A DNA stretch of 64,000 bases. Origin: Limnomonas spitsbergensis. Its lineage: Eukaryota; Chlorophyta; Chlorophyceae; Chlamydomonadales. The translations under genes and the position numbers were made by a program. The DNA is taken from NCBI GenBank assembly GCA_037349105.1, contig JAYJMM010000113.1, forward strand, positions 3,596,001 through 3,660,000, read 5' to 3'. A model generated the notes under the pieces. The model had not been told where the DNA came from, did not search any database, and was given only the letters and a program-made list of their open reading frames with translations. This document shows positions 22,301 through 42,387 of this stretch, piece by piece (the first letter of the stretch is position 1; each line of letters starts with the position of its first letter).

Positions 22301-25300
22301 TCCAACCTCAGGCTGGGGGTGAAGACCACTCTTGACCCTGCCGTCAAGCCAGAGGAGACGGTGGAAGCATTTGCTCACAGAGTGCTGTCAACAGCAGAGT
22401 TGCTGCAGATCTCAAGGGATGCAGTGGACCACTTTGGCAGGAGGCACTCGGTCTCGCATCTGTTCCATGACGGACTTCCAGCGCTTGCTAAGGCCAAACT
22501 GAGCAAGTTTGTCATGACCGTCCCAGGGTACCTCAGCATGACAGACGAAGATCAGATTGCAGTTCTCACACAGCAGGTGGTGCTGTGGGAGAAATTTGCC
22601 TTGGAAATGGGGGATCTAGGAGGCGCAAGCCTCAATCAGATGGCTGGTGGGCCTGGCCAGGGGGAGGCGCAGTCCAACAGAACGAGAAGAGAGAGAACAG
22701 TACAGTGGGAGATGCGGGCACGCCTTGAAGGGGCAGGGAATCCCGCAGGAGCAGCAGCTGCCCAGCAACAGAGGAACGACAAACCCAGAGGAGTTACCTG
22801 GGCAGATCATTCAGGAGCACCAAATTACAGCGCAGAAAGCGCTGCAGGGGCTGTCAAGGCATGCTACCAGTGTGGTAGCACGGCGCACCTGGCTAGGGAT
22901 TGCAGGGCACCCAGACCCAGGGATGAGCGCAGGCCACCGCCACTTGCTACCGACATAACAGCTGGGCAGTCCAGGCCGCAGCAGCAGCAGTACCCGCTCC
23001 CGCCAAGGCCGCAGCAGGGTCAGCCTGTAGGCAGACCGTACGAGCGGAATCAGAACAACAGGCAGTACCAACGGCCGGGACCTGGCCAGGGGGGCCAGAC
23101 TCAGCAGGCGGCACACGTGTCTCACCTCAGCAGCCCAACGGGGCAAGCCGAGCCAGAGGGCTGGCAGCAGACTATGGCAGAGATGCTCAGCGAGTCTGTA
23201 GCACTCATGACGCAGGTTGGGCTAGTGCCCAAATCCGCAGGATTCAAGCAGGCGGCTCACAACGCTCGTCCTAGGTCATTTTTGCCAGAACCTTGTCCGG
23301 AGGAGGGACTTGAGCAAAGGCTCGTGGAACCTGCCTCCAGGAAGGGGGCAAAGAGGCTGGTTTTGAGCAAATTAGCTGACGATATGTCTGACATCCGACT
23401 GCAGGTGTTCAAGTTGAACGAGAGGCTGACGGCGCTGTCATTCACCACTATGCCCATGGGTTCAGACGACCACAGGGGTAAGGCCAATAAGGGCAGGCAG
23501 GAAAGCAAGGTTGTCACAGCTGCACCAAGGCTGCAGTATTTTAAGAATGACAGAAGCAATCTTGAGCAATGTGTAGGGCTGATGGTCAAAGGGAAAGTCC
23601 TGGTAGCCCAGAAGGCTCTCATGGACTCAGCCTGCTCCTGTCATGTGATCACAGTCAACATTGCTGAACAGTTAGTCGCCATGGGGGCAGAACTGATCCG
23701 GACGGATGAGAAGATCCGTACGACAGACAATGCAGGGGCGGACCTGTATGGTGTGCTGTTCATTTACGTAGTGTACGGATATGGGGGACCCAATGCCATT
23801 ATGGAACCCACGGTGGTCAGGGTCGTTAAGACGCCACCCGATGCATACGAACACTTGGTGGGGAACCCAGAGTTTCTCAAGTACAATGGGGTTTTGGAGG
23901 CAGCAGGAAGGCTGACCTTGCGCCCCAGCGATGGTCCCCAAACAGTACGAGGGGTCAGGGACCTGACGCTGCCGCTGGTCCTAGCATCCCCAGCTGGGGG
24001 GTACCAGGCAGCAGCAGTTGCATGGGCAGGAATCCAGTGTGGATTTGCAGAACGTGAAGGGTGGCCCGCGGCCAGAGTAGAGGAAGAACACGAGCCGCTC
24101 TTACAGCATGCCATGGCCACACACGCAGGTGCCGCCATGAGGACAGACCAGAAGGTGGGACAGAGTCGCGGAACAGCCGCAGGTGCAGGCAGGAGCACCG
24201 CAGATGCGAGCAGGAACAGCCGTGAGGACCCACAGGAGACAGCTTCCAGGCCGCGCCAGGGCAGGCAAGCGCAGGCCGCAGCGCCCAGGGGGGTCAAGGA
24301 GGAGGCCAAGGCCGCGACGCCACAGCCAGGCCAGGCAGCAGCACAGGCAGAGGCCAGTGCTGGGGTAGCAATGGCGCTCAAGGCAGATGCAAAGTCGCCA
24401 CACCAAAAGGAGATCATCAGGAGGTGCCTAGAAGTGAGCCCAAGCCACCCGTGTGTCTTGTGTGGAGAACCGGGTCCGCACTCACCAGAGGCGTGTGACC
24501 AGAAAATCCGGAAGATACTGCAGAAGCCTGTGGCGGTTCCCACAGCCCAGGGGACATTACCTGGAGCCAAAAGGCGGGTGGACTTCGGAGGAGCTGCAGC
24601 AGCAAGAGCTGCACCAGCAGGGTCAGTCAGGACCTTGCAGGCGCAGGCAGCTGGCAGCAAGGAGGAGAGTGAGGAACCAGAGGAGTCAGAGGAGGACGAG
24701 GTCCAAGAAAGAAGGCCCAGTTCAAAGTACATGCATGTGCTGAGGCTGCAGCACACAGTGGAGCTGCTGCAGCAGGACGTCAAGGCAAGGGAAGAGCTGC
24801 TGTACCGCCAGGCGGCTGCAACGATTGAATACCTGAGGTTGCAGCAGGTCAGGTGGACAGGCCTCGAGGACGCCAACATACGGCTTACGGAGGTACAACA
24901 GCAGTACATCTTGCGTGCAGACCAGCTGCGAGCGCTGTACGCCAACCTGGGGAACCAGCAGGCAGGAGGGCCGCTGCAGTCCACAATCCCAGGTGACCCG
25001 TTGCTGGCAGAGCAAATGGGAGCCATTTTCCAATCCGCGATCGAGCTCGTGGATGAGGAAGAGGATCTGAGCCAGGAACAGCCGCAGGAACAGGAGCAGC
25101 TAGCCACTGGTCAGCAGGGACCAGGGGGCAGTGGCATGGCCAGGCAGGCCAGTGGGGAGCAGCAAGTGCAGCGCAGGGGATCATCCCCAGACGGCGCAAT
25201 ACACACAGATACCAGAGAGCGCAGCAGGAGTGCGCAGCGGACTCGCAGTGTCGAGCGGTGTGGGGCAGCACCTACACCGGAGGCACGAACCCAGCGGCCA

Positions 25301-27549
25301 AACCGTCTTGGTAGCTTCGACCGGCCTAGCAGCGGGAGGCAGCAGTCACCAGGCAGGGACCGCGGGAGCCAGCCCAGGGGCAGGTCGCAAGAACGAGGCA
25401 CAGGTCACCACGCCAGGCCATACCAGCAAGAAGGCAGAATGCAGGATAGAAGAGGAACCCCCGGCCAGAGCCCGCCGGGAGGGGCCCAGGCAGGGCGCAG
25501 CTGGATGGGAGGGCAGAGGAATGTCCTCGGACCCCACGATGGGGGAGTGTGCTTCAACTGTCAGAAGCCCGGACACTTCGCTAACGCGTGCCCAGAGCAA
25601 GGGGAGGCCAGGCAGCCAGGTGGCAGCGGCCATTCGCGAGCAGCAATAGGCTCGGAGCGCAGCTGGGGAGTCAGGGGGCCTGGCAGGAGCCAGGATGCCC
25701 CAGAAGACACCATGAGGCGAGCCTATGAGGCCGCCAAGGAGGTTTCCTTTGAGGAATGGAAGAGACAGCAGGAGGCAGGCGGCCCGAGTGACCTGCCAGG
25801 CCCGCCGGGATGGACAGGGCCGGCCGGACAGTCTTACAACTCCAGGTGGGTCAGCCAGGAGAGGCACACGTGCATGATGTCTGTCCATGAGGGGTTTGGG
25901 CAGGATGCAGAGACTCCAGATGAGGGCACCCCAGCCGCAGCAATGCCGTTCACCTTCCAGGTGGTGCCAGAGGGGCAGGTGGCCCGGCAAATGCATCACT
26001 GGCAGTTGGTGGTAGAGGCACTGGCCATGAACCACTATGGTACTCGACCCGCAGGGTCAGCCAGATCCATGCCCCATGCAATGTGGTTCCTCAGGAACCT
26101 CCAGCTAAGGGGATGCCCGGCCCCATGTGAAGAATGGCCCGGCATTCTCCAGCAGTTCCTCACCAAGGAATGGGACATCTATGATGCCCAGATGGACGAG
26201 TTTGAGAGGATAGTGCAGGAGGCAGGACCCCAGCACAGGGTAGATGAGGGGGAAATCAGTGCAGAAGGGGACAGCTCCAGTGACTCAGAGGAAGGCCATG
26301 AGCCTCCAGTCCCTGTACCAGTGCGTGAGGAAGAATCTGCCGTGCTTTGCCCAGGTACCCCGGAGGGCAACGCGGACACAGGCGGCGAGGTAGCGGGAGC
26401 AGCCGCTGGAACCCGGATTGGGTTCAGCCAGCAGGATCACCGCCCAGGATCCAAGGGGGCAGCAGCTTTGAGTCCAGAGGACAACACGGCTGGGGCCGTT
26501 AGGGCCCATCACAGCACCTCTTCTCAATCCAGCGCTGTCAGATGGGAAGAGGAGGACAGAGGGCTGCAGCGCAGCCGCAGCAGGGGCGAGAGGCCAGCTG
26601 CAGGGAATGAGGATTTCCAATTCCCCCAGGCCGGTACAAGGCGCCGGGGCAGGTCGGGCAGCAGAGGATGGGTTCCCCTTGCGCCAGAACCGCCACGACT
26701 GCCAGAGAGCAGGCGCTTCGTTCAATGGTACCGCCTGGGAGAAGACATGCCAGAGGCGGCGTCTTCAGAGGCTATGATCACTCTGCCTGCACAGTCCAAA
26801 GATGGGCTTTGTAGGTTGCAGAACCACAGGCTCCTGGAGGGCAGGTCGCACACGTGTGTCAACATTGCAGCAGCCATGCAGGCAGTGGCCAGACTGATCT
26901 TTCCGTGGGACGCAGTGACAGCAATCCTGCTGAGTGCAGCACTCAAGGGGTTCATTCAGCCCAGCACAGGGATGGAGGCTTATATGCAGAGGGGATGGTC
27001 ACAGCACCCCAGCTACGCATACTGCGTTACCGAGATGGTGGGCCTAGCCGTCAAAGAGGGCATCACAGCAGTGGCAGCAGCCGACAGGGCGCATCCAGAC
27101 GTGCCGGATAGCACGCGCACCGAGGGGATGTGGCAGGGCGCGCAGCCCGGGTTCATGCGCACGCCGTGGGCAGAGGACTGCGTCCATCAGTTAATGGAGC
27201 ATTCTGACCTCAGAGACCGCGCTTTCTACGTGCCAATACAGGCCTTAGGAGGGCGTGGAGGGGGTGACATGTCCGAGGTTGGAACCTACGGCGGGGCAGG
27301 GCTGTGCCACCCCGATAGGCCACGGCGGTGCGAGGCCACCGTTGAGGCATCGGTCACCATCCCCAGGACGGTCGCAGGGCAAGCTGTACCATGGGGAGTG
27401 GAGCCTGGGGAAGCCAGGGCGGCCATCCCGGTTCGGCAGCTGGTAACTTACTACCACGAGGAGATGGAAGAGGGGGAAATGCCTGTGTCAGGAGCATGGA
27501 TACACATGCATGCGTGGCGGGATGATCTGCCAGTCTTCCTGTTCGCAAG

Positions 27550-35006
<7,457 letters not shown>

Positions 35007-35527
35007 AACCCGGGCCATAGGGGCAAGGCCGCTGAGCACGTGACGCCACCCACGCCGTAACCGGCAAGGAGCGGGCAGGCGCCTACAGAGCAGAAATGCA
35101 GAAGCAGTGCAGCTTGTCCTAGTACCCGGTAGGCAATGGGCCGACAGCCAGCGGACCGAAGACGGAAGATGCAGGAGTAGAGTTACAGCAGCTTGATGAA
35201 AATTTGTTCTCAAATACCATAGCAGCAGGGCTTTGGTGGTACATATGTTATGAAGATGATGAGCGAGGAGAATTAGTCAACTCGGGCAATGATTACACAG
35301 CAGGGGGCGGATCACGCTGCTACGGCGCACATTTCCTGTGGCCTTTGAAGACCAGGCGGCTATGGCGCAGTGGGGCGAGAGCAGCGGTTGTTCTTAGCTT
35401 GACCTGATAGCTTTGAAATTTCTATGTTTGCTAGCCAGTAGTGGGCTGAACAGCTTGAATATGTAGGGTTCTGCGCATCGCGCTTCAGCTGAACTCAGTT
35501 GCTTTTTATTTCCCTGATTGCAGATTG
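35007..35527 (+). other. Retrotransposon 3' untranslated region
   Basis: No supported reading frame follows the PHD-domain stop. In particular, I find no tyrosine-recombinase frame that could explain the split terminal repeats. Confidence 0.5.
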
Positions 35528-35752
35528 CCTGAACCAGGCAGATTTGTAGAAGGCCTGAACCAGGCGGATTTGTAGAAGGTCTGAACCAGGCGGATTTGTC
35601 GAAGGCCTGAACCAGGCAGATTTGTAGAAGGCCTGAACCAGGCGGATTTGTAGAAGGCCTGAACCAGGCAGATTTGTAGAAGGCCTGAACCAGGCGGATG
35701 TGTAGAAGGCCTGAACCAGGCGGATTTGTAGAAGGCCAGAACATGGCATATT
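35528..35752 (+). repeat. 26-bp minisatellite inside the retrotransposon 3' region
   Basis: Eight units of CCTGAACCAGGCGGATTTGT plus AGAAGG, alternating GCAGAT and GCGGAT, then one decayed unit. Each unit contains the small palindrome-like CCTGAACCAGG. Confidence 0.9.
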
Positions 35753-35855
35753 GGCAGATGATGATTTGAGCTTCTACGTACATATTTTTCCAGAAGTTTA
35801 TTTCAGTACCACCCCTTTTTCCGGCTCCCCGCGCATGCCTGGAGGGCTTAACGCT

Positions 35856-35870
35856 GGGGAGCGGGGGGCG
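35856..35870 (+). promoter_or_regulatory. Candidate polypurine tract
   Basis: The run GGGGAGCGGGGGGCG directly abuts the first S repeat and is the only strongly purine-rich stretch near the right terminal repeats. Plus-strand synthesis of LTR elements primes from such a tract at the 3' LTR boundary. Two C residues make it imperfect. Confidence 0.45.
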
Positions 35871-36100
35871 AGTAAAGTAGTAGGGGCGGTACCCACGAGA
35901 CGGAGACTTCTATACAGAGACATCCAGTTAGGACCTTCCAGTTACAGTTATCTAGTTGACACAATCTTGTCTGAAGTACAAGGAGCAGGAGTGTACGGTG
36001 ATGTACCGTGTTTGTGAGTAGAGGACACCTCTCTAAGGTGTCCTGACCGGAGTTTACGGTATTTACCATAGTATTGCAGTTACTGCTTTATGGTGCGACA
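35871..36100 (+). repeat. S repeat, inner copy (230 bp)
   Basis: It matches 36733-36962 with one difference (35964 A, 36826 C). It ends GTGCGACA and is joined by GC to the L repeat, forming the imperfect palindrome TGCGACAGCTGTCACA at the junction. It contains a hairpin, GGACACCT/AGGTGTCC. Confidence 0.95.
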
Positions 36101-36732
36101 GCTGTCACAGTATATTGCAGTATACGTGACAGAACCGTTTAGACCGCAGTTAGCGATCTCGGTGACTCCGCAGCTTCTCTGCGGAGTCTCCGGATTTGAG
36201 CTGAGACCTAGAAACCCGCTTACGCCGGGAGATTTGACAGGTTCTACCGTACTCTGAATTGGGCCTGCCGGGTCCCTGTATCCCGGCAGTTGCTCTAGCT
36301 AGTTACTTCGTCCCTTTCTAAAGGACAGACCTCTATTTGTAACAAGCACCGGCCGTCTTCGAGACCTACAGCTTACACTTAAGTCAGTACCTTAATCCGA
36401 GTCAAGCCTAGCTCAGCATCTGCTGATCTAGCTGGAGACAAGTACCCCAGTAAGAGAAACGAGACTCTGCAGAAGAAGAAGTACGCAGCCTACGTCCCGA
36501 CCATCTCTCCGCGTGTTACGCGGTAAGTGCCCTTGACATAGCCCAGCTGGATCGCGACCAGACGGCCAGAAGGCCTATGCCCCATAAGTCAATTGCTATG
36601 TACACAAATAACCAATCAGCTGCTTAACTCGAAGAGCACTCGCAGCCAGTGTATAGCCACTGAGCCTGCCCGTAGGCGTCCGTCACTGCCGTGAGGAAAG
36701 AAGTCCGCCACGGACCTGAAGCGCACCTCGCG
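36101..36732 (+). repeat. L repeat, right copy (632 bp)
   Basis: This is the exact counterpart of 18022-18653. Here it lies between the two S copies. L plus the outer S (36103-36962, 860 bp) begins TG and ends CA like one complete LTR. Confidence 0.95.
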
Positions 36733-36962
36733 AGTAAAGTAGTAGGGGCGGTACCCACGAGACGGAGACTTCTATACAGAGACATCCAGTTAGGACCTTC
36801 CAGTTACAGTTATCTAGTTGACACACTCTTGTCTGAAGTACAAGGAGCAGGAGTGTACGGTGATGTACCGTGTTTGTGAGTAGAGGACACCTCTCTAAGG
36901 TGTCCTGACCGGAGTTTACGGTATTTACCATAGTATTGCAGTTACTGCTTTATGGTGCGACA
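36733..36962 (+). repeat. S repeat, outer copy (230 bp) and right end of element
   Basis: It ends GCGACA at the TTGC duplication. Its start is joined to L through CTCGCG/AGTAAAG, whereas the inner copy is joined to the G-rich tract through GGGGCG/AGTAAAG. Confidence 0.95.
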
Positions 36963-36966
36963 TTGC
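36963..36966. other. Target-site duplication, right (TTGC)
   Basis: Second copy of the 4-bp duplication; host sequence TGATCGGG follows. Confidence 0.6.
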
Positions 36967-39900
36967 TGATCGGGCCAACCGCTGCAGGCCGATCAAGGTT
37001 TGGTCACCATCGACCCAGAAGTGGCTGTCCGACGCCCCCTTCAGGTGGTCTTGCTCGCGCACAAATGAACATTGCAAGGTGTAGGCATGCCCCGCCGGTC
37101 TGGGGACTACCGGGCAGGCAATCCATCATGAAGCTTCAGCCTTCATCCTAATTCTTGTGACCCACTTGCAGGCCTGTAGGTCCTTCCCAGCAATCCGAGC
37201 TTTCTAATTCTGATTTACATGTACACTAGTTTTACTCGTGCTTCTTCCCCAACCCTGTCCTGGCCTGAATCTAGCTCTGAAATCAGGCGGAACAGGTAGT
37301 ACCAGCACAACGTGGTACAGCGCCACGAGCCGTCTTCTGCCGGCAGCACAAAACAACGATGGTGTCGGCAGCAGCACCTCACCTGTCAGTGCACAAGACA
37401 CAACAATGCCTGTTGGGGCAGTAGACAGCGGCAGCGGCGATGGCGGCAATACTGCGGCAGCCGACGGTGGCGGCAGCAGCGGCAGTGGCAGCAACACTAC
37501 GGCAGCAGATGGCGGCATCGGCGGCCATAGCACTGCGGCATCCACAGTGGCGGCGGCGGCAGCGGTTGCGGCAGCAGCTGTGGCAGTGGTGGCGGCCAGC
37601 TCTCTGGAGTAGCCTTGGCGGCCGCCGCCTGCTTGATGGACGAGGCCGGGAGACGGAGTGGCGCAGCTGCCTCAGGCTGCCTCCCTAGGACATTGGTAAG
37701 GAAACTCTTGAATGGCGGCATGTCCACTTGGACGGGAACAGGATAATGGATTTAGGCATCGTTGTGCGCCTTGGGACAGGCCGCCGAGAGGGGCTAATAT
37801 AGCGTTTTTACGCTCCCTATGACTAGAATTATTAAACAGCACGTTTGGTTATCATGCGAAGATAAGGCATAGGGCTTGGGCTCTGCTGTTGCTGAAAAGT
37901 TGTTTTTAAACAAGGCTGCCTGGTTCGGCCCAAGAGCAGAATATGCTGCCAATATTGCAGGTGATGATGACAGAGGAATTGACCTGGCTTACATGGACGA
38001 GAGACTTCTGATAAATATAAAGATCGTGCCTGATCCTGTATGTACTTGTTTGCATGCGACTCAGATGCTGAGAAGGGCCTCAATAACTCCTGAGACGAAG
38101 AGCCTCCTCCCTCGCCTCCTGCTGCATTACATTTCTTTCTTCTGGCCCGGCCCTCATCGTACGTGCTACTCCTGACTCAGAACGTTCGGGGTGTAAGTTG
38201 TTTACGTTTTCCAAGTGGTTCCAATTTAAGCGTGATGTGAAGGAGCCTTTCTGGTACAATTTGAGCAAGCCTAATATTATTTTTGCTGTAGCCAGGTTTT
38301 GGACGGGGTCGCATTAGCTGAATGTTGAGATGGGGCGCTCTGAGAAACCCTTTTGTGTCTCATAGCAAGAGGCTTTGCAAATGCTGTAATCTTGAATGTC
38401 GGGAGGAATGGAGGATGACCTTGACATGATTTGCTTCCCGTTGTATACAGTCTTTCATTATCAATTTAACCTTACCTTCCATAATTTTTTAACGAACGAG
38501 GATGCGGCCCTGAAACGGTACGCAAGTGGAGCGCGGGGCAAAAGCTAAATGCAGAGGATTCCGCATTTCTTTGAAGGAATTGGGCTCCTGTATTTTTCAG
38601 TGTATGATGAAAAGAGAGAATCGTCTAAACTCTGTTAAAATTTCCGTCTACCCCCTGATTTTTAGATGGTGCTCAATCGAACTCTTTTGCACCCACATTA
38701 TGTTTTAGCTGGGGCTTTTCCCCTACACTATGGGGTTCATTCCCACACCACTGTTGTAGTTGTGTGCTAGTTGCTGGCCCAGGGGGGTCACTGGTTTTCG
38801 CTGACTGTCCTAGTGTATCATGTGTGCCTGTACCAGTACCGGCACATGTCCCATGCATCAAATCTGATGCTCTGCTGGGCTGTCAAAACTTCATAAATAG
38901 ACAACTTCACAGCGTGTTTGATCTGAAACCATTAGGGGCATGGGTGCGCCAATAATTTGAACCCCATATGGTCTGAAGCTGACTGAGCCGCACACGTCAT
39001 ATCCCCCCAACAGTTGTTGAATCATTTAGCCATGAAATGACCTCAGCACAAGTCAAAGTTCTGAGGATTGCTGGCAGCAGGGTTCAAGTCGATGCCAAGG
39101 GTCGTGAAAACGGCCAAATGACTTACTCATCCGGCTTTGCCATCCCACAACTGACCAGCAAAGCCTGTGGATTAACGTCGTTATCAGGTCTTTGATTGCA
39201 TACGTTCTGAAGACTCGTAGGCTGCTCGAATATAACTATAAGAAGGGGTCATAGAGGGCATAGAAGGCATACACAAAAGTCTCATATACCTGGTCAAAAA
39301 TCAAAATCATGGGGTATGTTTACGTTGAGATCATGGAAGGAAATGAGACAGGCTCGATCCTAGAAGGGATAATAGCGCGGGTCATAACTGATGGAGACAC
39401 CAATTTACCGAGCCCCCACGTTTCGAAGGAAAAGTAAAAGTTACATCAAACTGCGTCAGGGCCGACAAGGGCAAATGTTGCCTCTCATGCCCCACATGTC
39501 CTGCGGGCGAGTTGGGGAGGAAAGAACTCGAATACTTTGTATATTTTCAACAGGAGATGGTGCAGAGATCAGCCAATAACAGCTGATTTCCTGGTTGCCA
39601 GATTATGGATGGTCCATCGGGCATCGCCGAGGAGGCGCATGGCGATGGGCGCCAATGAGGCCAATGAGCATAGAAGCATGTCCGTAGGAAAGTGCGCTTG
39701 GCAGGATGCTTAGACTGTGTAATATTGACTCCTAAGACCCAAACTCGGCAGAGGACCGACGCAGCTGGCTGGAGCTGGCGCCTGGTTGCCCAAAGGGCCC
39801 TGCACCCCGAGCCAAGGAGCGCGGCGGGGAGGATTCCGCCGATGGACCGGCGGCCGAGGTGTCCAGGATATGAGGGTGCACTGACGTACGCCTCCACGGC

Positions 39901-42387
39901 GGCCTCAGGGACTCGCTGCCCTGCTGCCGATAGGTCATGGGCGGTGGGAGTGGCAGACCGATGGAATCTCGAAAGGGATCGTCGGAGTCGATTGAGATCC
40001 TGTAGCTCCTTGTGTACGATCCGACGGCCTGTAAGGGATGAGTAATTGAGTATGAACCCGCGGTTGTGTGAATACCGTAAGCAGCTGTTTGCACGAGCAT
40101 TTCCCCAGCATTTTTCAATTGTGCGGACAAGCAGTTGTGCATTGCGTGGGCAACCAGTCAAGATACCGGTATGCTGCTTAAAAACTCAGCTGTGTGGACA
40201 TGGAGTGTGTGGACTAAAGATATGCAGTTTTTTTGTGTTGGCGTCTCAGGTTTTCCAGGGTTGGGCGGCCGGTCTCACACCTTGTTAAGTCACAGCAAAA
40301 TGAAAAGTTGTTTTAGAATGCTCTGCCCCTTCTAGCCCCTTTTTCACAGAGACCCTAACTTCGGCAGTGCTTGCCCTGTTTGTGGCATTTCTTCCTGTCG
40401 AGAGGCCTGTAGGTAACTCAGGCTTTTGGCTGGCTCGTGTGTGAGTTGGGGGCTGGGGGGTGCGGGGGGTGAGAGGCCATGCCTCAAGGTGAGCTGTAAG
40501 CCCTTTTCCCTCCTAGTGTCCAGGTAGCTCCTTCTTTAGTTCCCTGTCTCGGTTTTGTCTCCACCTGTAGTTTACATGCAATTTTGTATGGCTTCAATGG
40601 AGGCGTCTGCAGCCGCTATGGGGAAGGATCAAGGTGGAGTAGTAAATTTGTTTTCGTGATTCAGCTAAACGTCAGTGATACTCTGGTCGCTGGCCGGAGA
40701 ACCCATCCGTGGCCAGCCTTGCTGCGCTGGTCACAAATTGCAGGTCGGTCCAGGTTTGGTCCTAATCAGGCCTTTGGCGGCCGCTGGGCGGCCTGCACAA
40801 GTTGAGCTTGTAGGAGAAAAAAGAAACCCTGTGGTCGATTAGCTTGCTGTAGCTAGGGGGTTGCCCAGGTGGGATAGCTGCTTTTAACCCGAATCTAGGT
40901 TTGTACGCACAACTTACTGCGACCATGTGAGCCCTTGTGGGACATGAGCCCTTTCAGTTCCTGAAGGCCTTTCCTCAGCACGAGGGCACCCATGCTGTTT
41001 TTCGTGTTTGCGCAAAAGGTTAGGGTTGGGCGGCCAGCCTCTGACTTTGTTGATTCCAAGCAAATCAAAAGTTTCTGTCATATACTGATACCCTGCCGGT
41101 ACCGGTAGTTATGTTCGAATAAAAAACACATCAAATTGTTCAGATGGAGTTACCCGGTAAGCAAATGAAGATTTGTGAGTGTACCGAATTTCATCCACGA
41201 TAGCTTTGTGACCTTCCATGCGATCGGCTAAAGGCTTGGCCGCAAAGAAATATCAGAAAGAGGCAGAATGGAGCTCTGAGCACAATGACAAGATATCGCA
41301 TGACCGACCATGTCACCATGTCTGCATGGGTAGTGGTTGCGGTACCAAAGCATCCACTAATTCCTTTTTTCGAACAGGCCTGACTGGGCTTCTCAGTCGA
41401 GTAAGCCGGGCGCATTGCCCATTGGACGCTGGGCATGCATGGAGGACATCTCAACCACGAACATGCCACGCTTGCGTGAGCTTCAGCCCCATGCTTACAC
41501 AAGCTACCGGTATGCTGTTATTGTTGCGGCATCAGGACATCGACCTCTTCACTTTTTGCGAGAGGGTCAGGCAGCAAAAAACGTAAGAATACATCCAGTT
41601 TATCGGTATAACCGATTACCGGCACCGTACGTCCAGTATATTTATTCTTCCGTGGCTCGGCTTCACTTCAGGTAGATTTCAGTAAACTTCTGGCCTACAA
41701 CCGGGAGCCGCATACATATCCGGCCATGCTGCTTGAGCCGCCAACCTTAAAGCAGTCAAGGTTTGACCCCACTTGGGCCTTTGAAGACTGCAGAGTGGAC
41801 TGCCAAAGGTGGAATCATAGCCGAAAAAACAATCCCTGGTTACGTCATGGGGCCCTTGCTTGCTGGGTGCACTGACTCACCTCGGTGGAGTGTCGCCTGC
41901 TGTGGCCAGGACCCCCGAGGGGCATCTCAGCAGCTGAGGCAGCGGCAGCTGCGGCCATGGCGGCTGGGTCACCGATGAGGTTTGGGCGAGCTGAGGAAAC
42001 CCTCCAGGCGGGCCTCATATCAGCCCCTGAAGACCATTCACCCGTGTGAGGGCCCTGCGGAGGTGCACACAAATGTCACACTTGATCGTGTGACATGCTC
42101 ATACCCCCAAAGGACAGGCAGAGCGGCCAGCCTGCCATAATGGGCGCAGCTGTTGCCTATCAAATTACTTTCTTAGGTTACTCCTCCTTCCCCTGCTATT
42201 TCTGCTCTTCAAGAAAAAATATTGAGAGAATGAATGGGCAATGTGAACATATTGTTCAAGAGTGAAGAAAATTGTGGTTTATGTTCTGCCTCATTTAGGC
42301 TTCACCTGGCCTGAAACCCCAAGCGGATGCTGATGCTGTACACTCTATGCCCAGGTAAGTTATGTTTTACACCGTCTAATTCGTCAT
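36967..42387. other. Gene-poor region; no gene recognised
   Basis: A GCGGCA-type low-complexity stretch at 37380-37610 encodes Gly/Ser/Ala runs with no recognisable start or domain. A 204-codon minus frame at 39547-40161 and several short frames show no family signal or consistent splice partners. The unit around 38849-38898 is the partner of the dispersed repeat at 2188-2236. Confidence 0.4.

Noticed and set aside
23764..25107. 447-codon minus-strand frame
   Set aside because: It is antisense to the Gag-like frame and mirrors its Gln/Ala-rich codon use; no family or start context.
35007..35870. A tyrosine recombinase gene, expected from the split-repeat layout
   Set aside because: No frame with an R...HxxR...Y pattern is seen; the only integrase found is the DDE type.
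39547..40161. 204-codon minus-strand frame
   Set aside because: No recognised domain, no supported splice partners, ordinary length for chance in GC-rich sequence.
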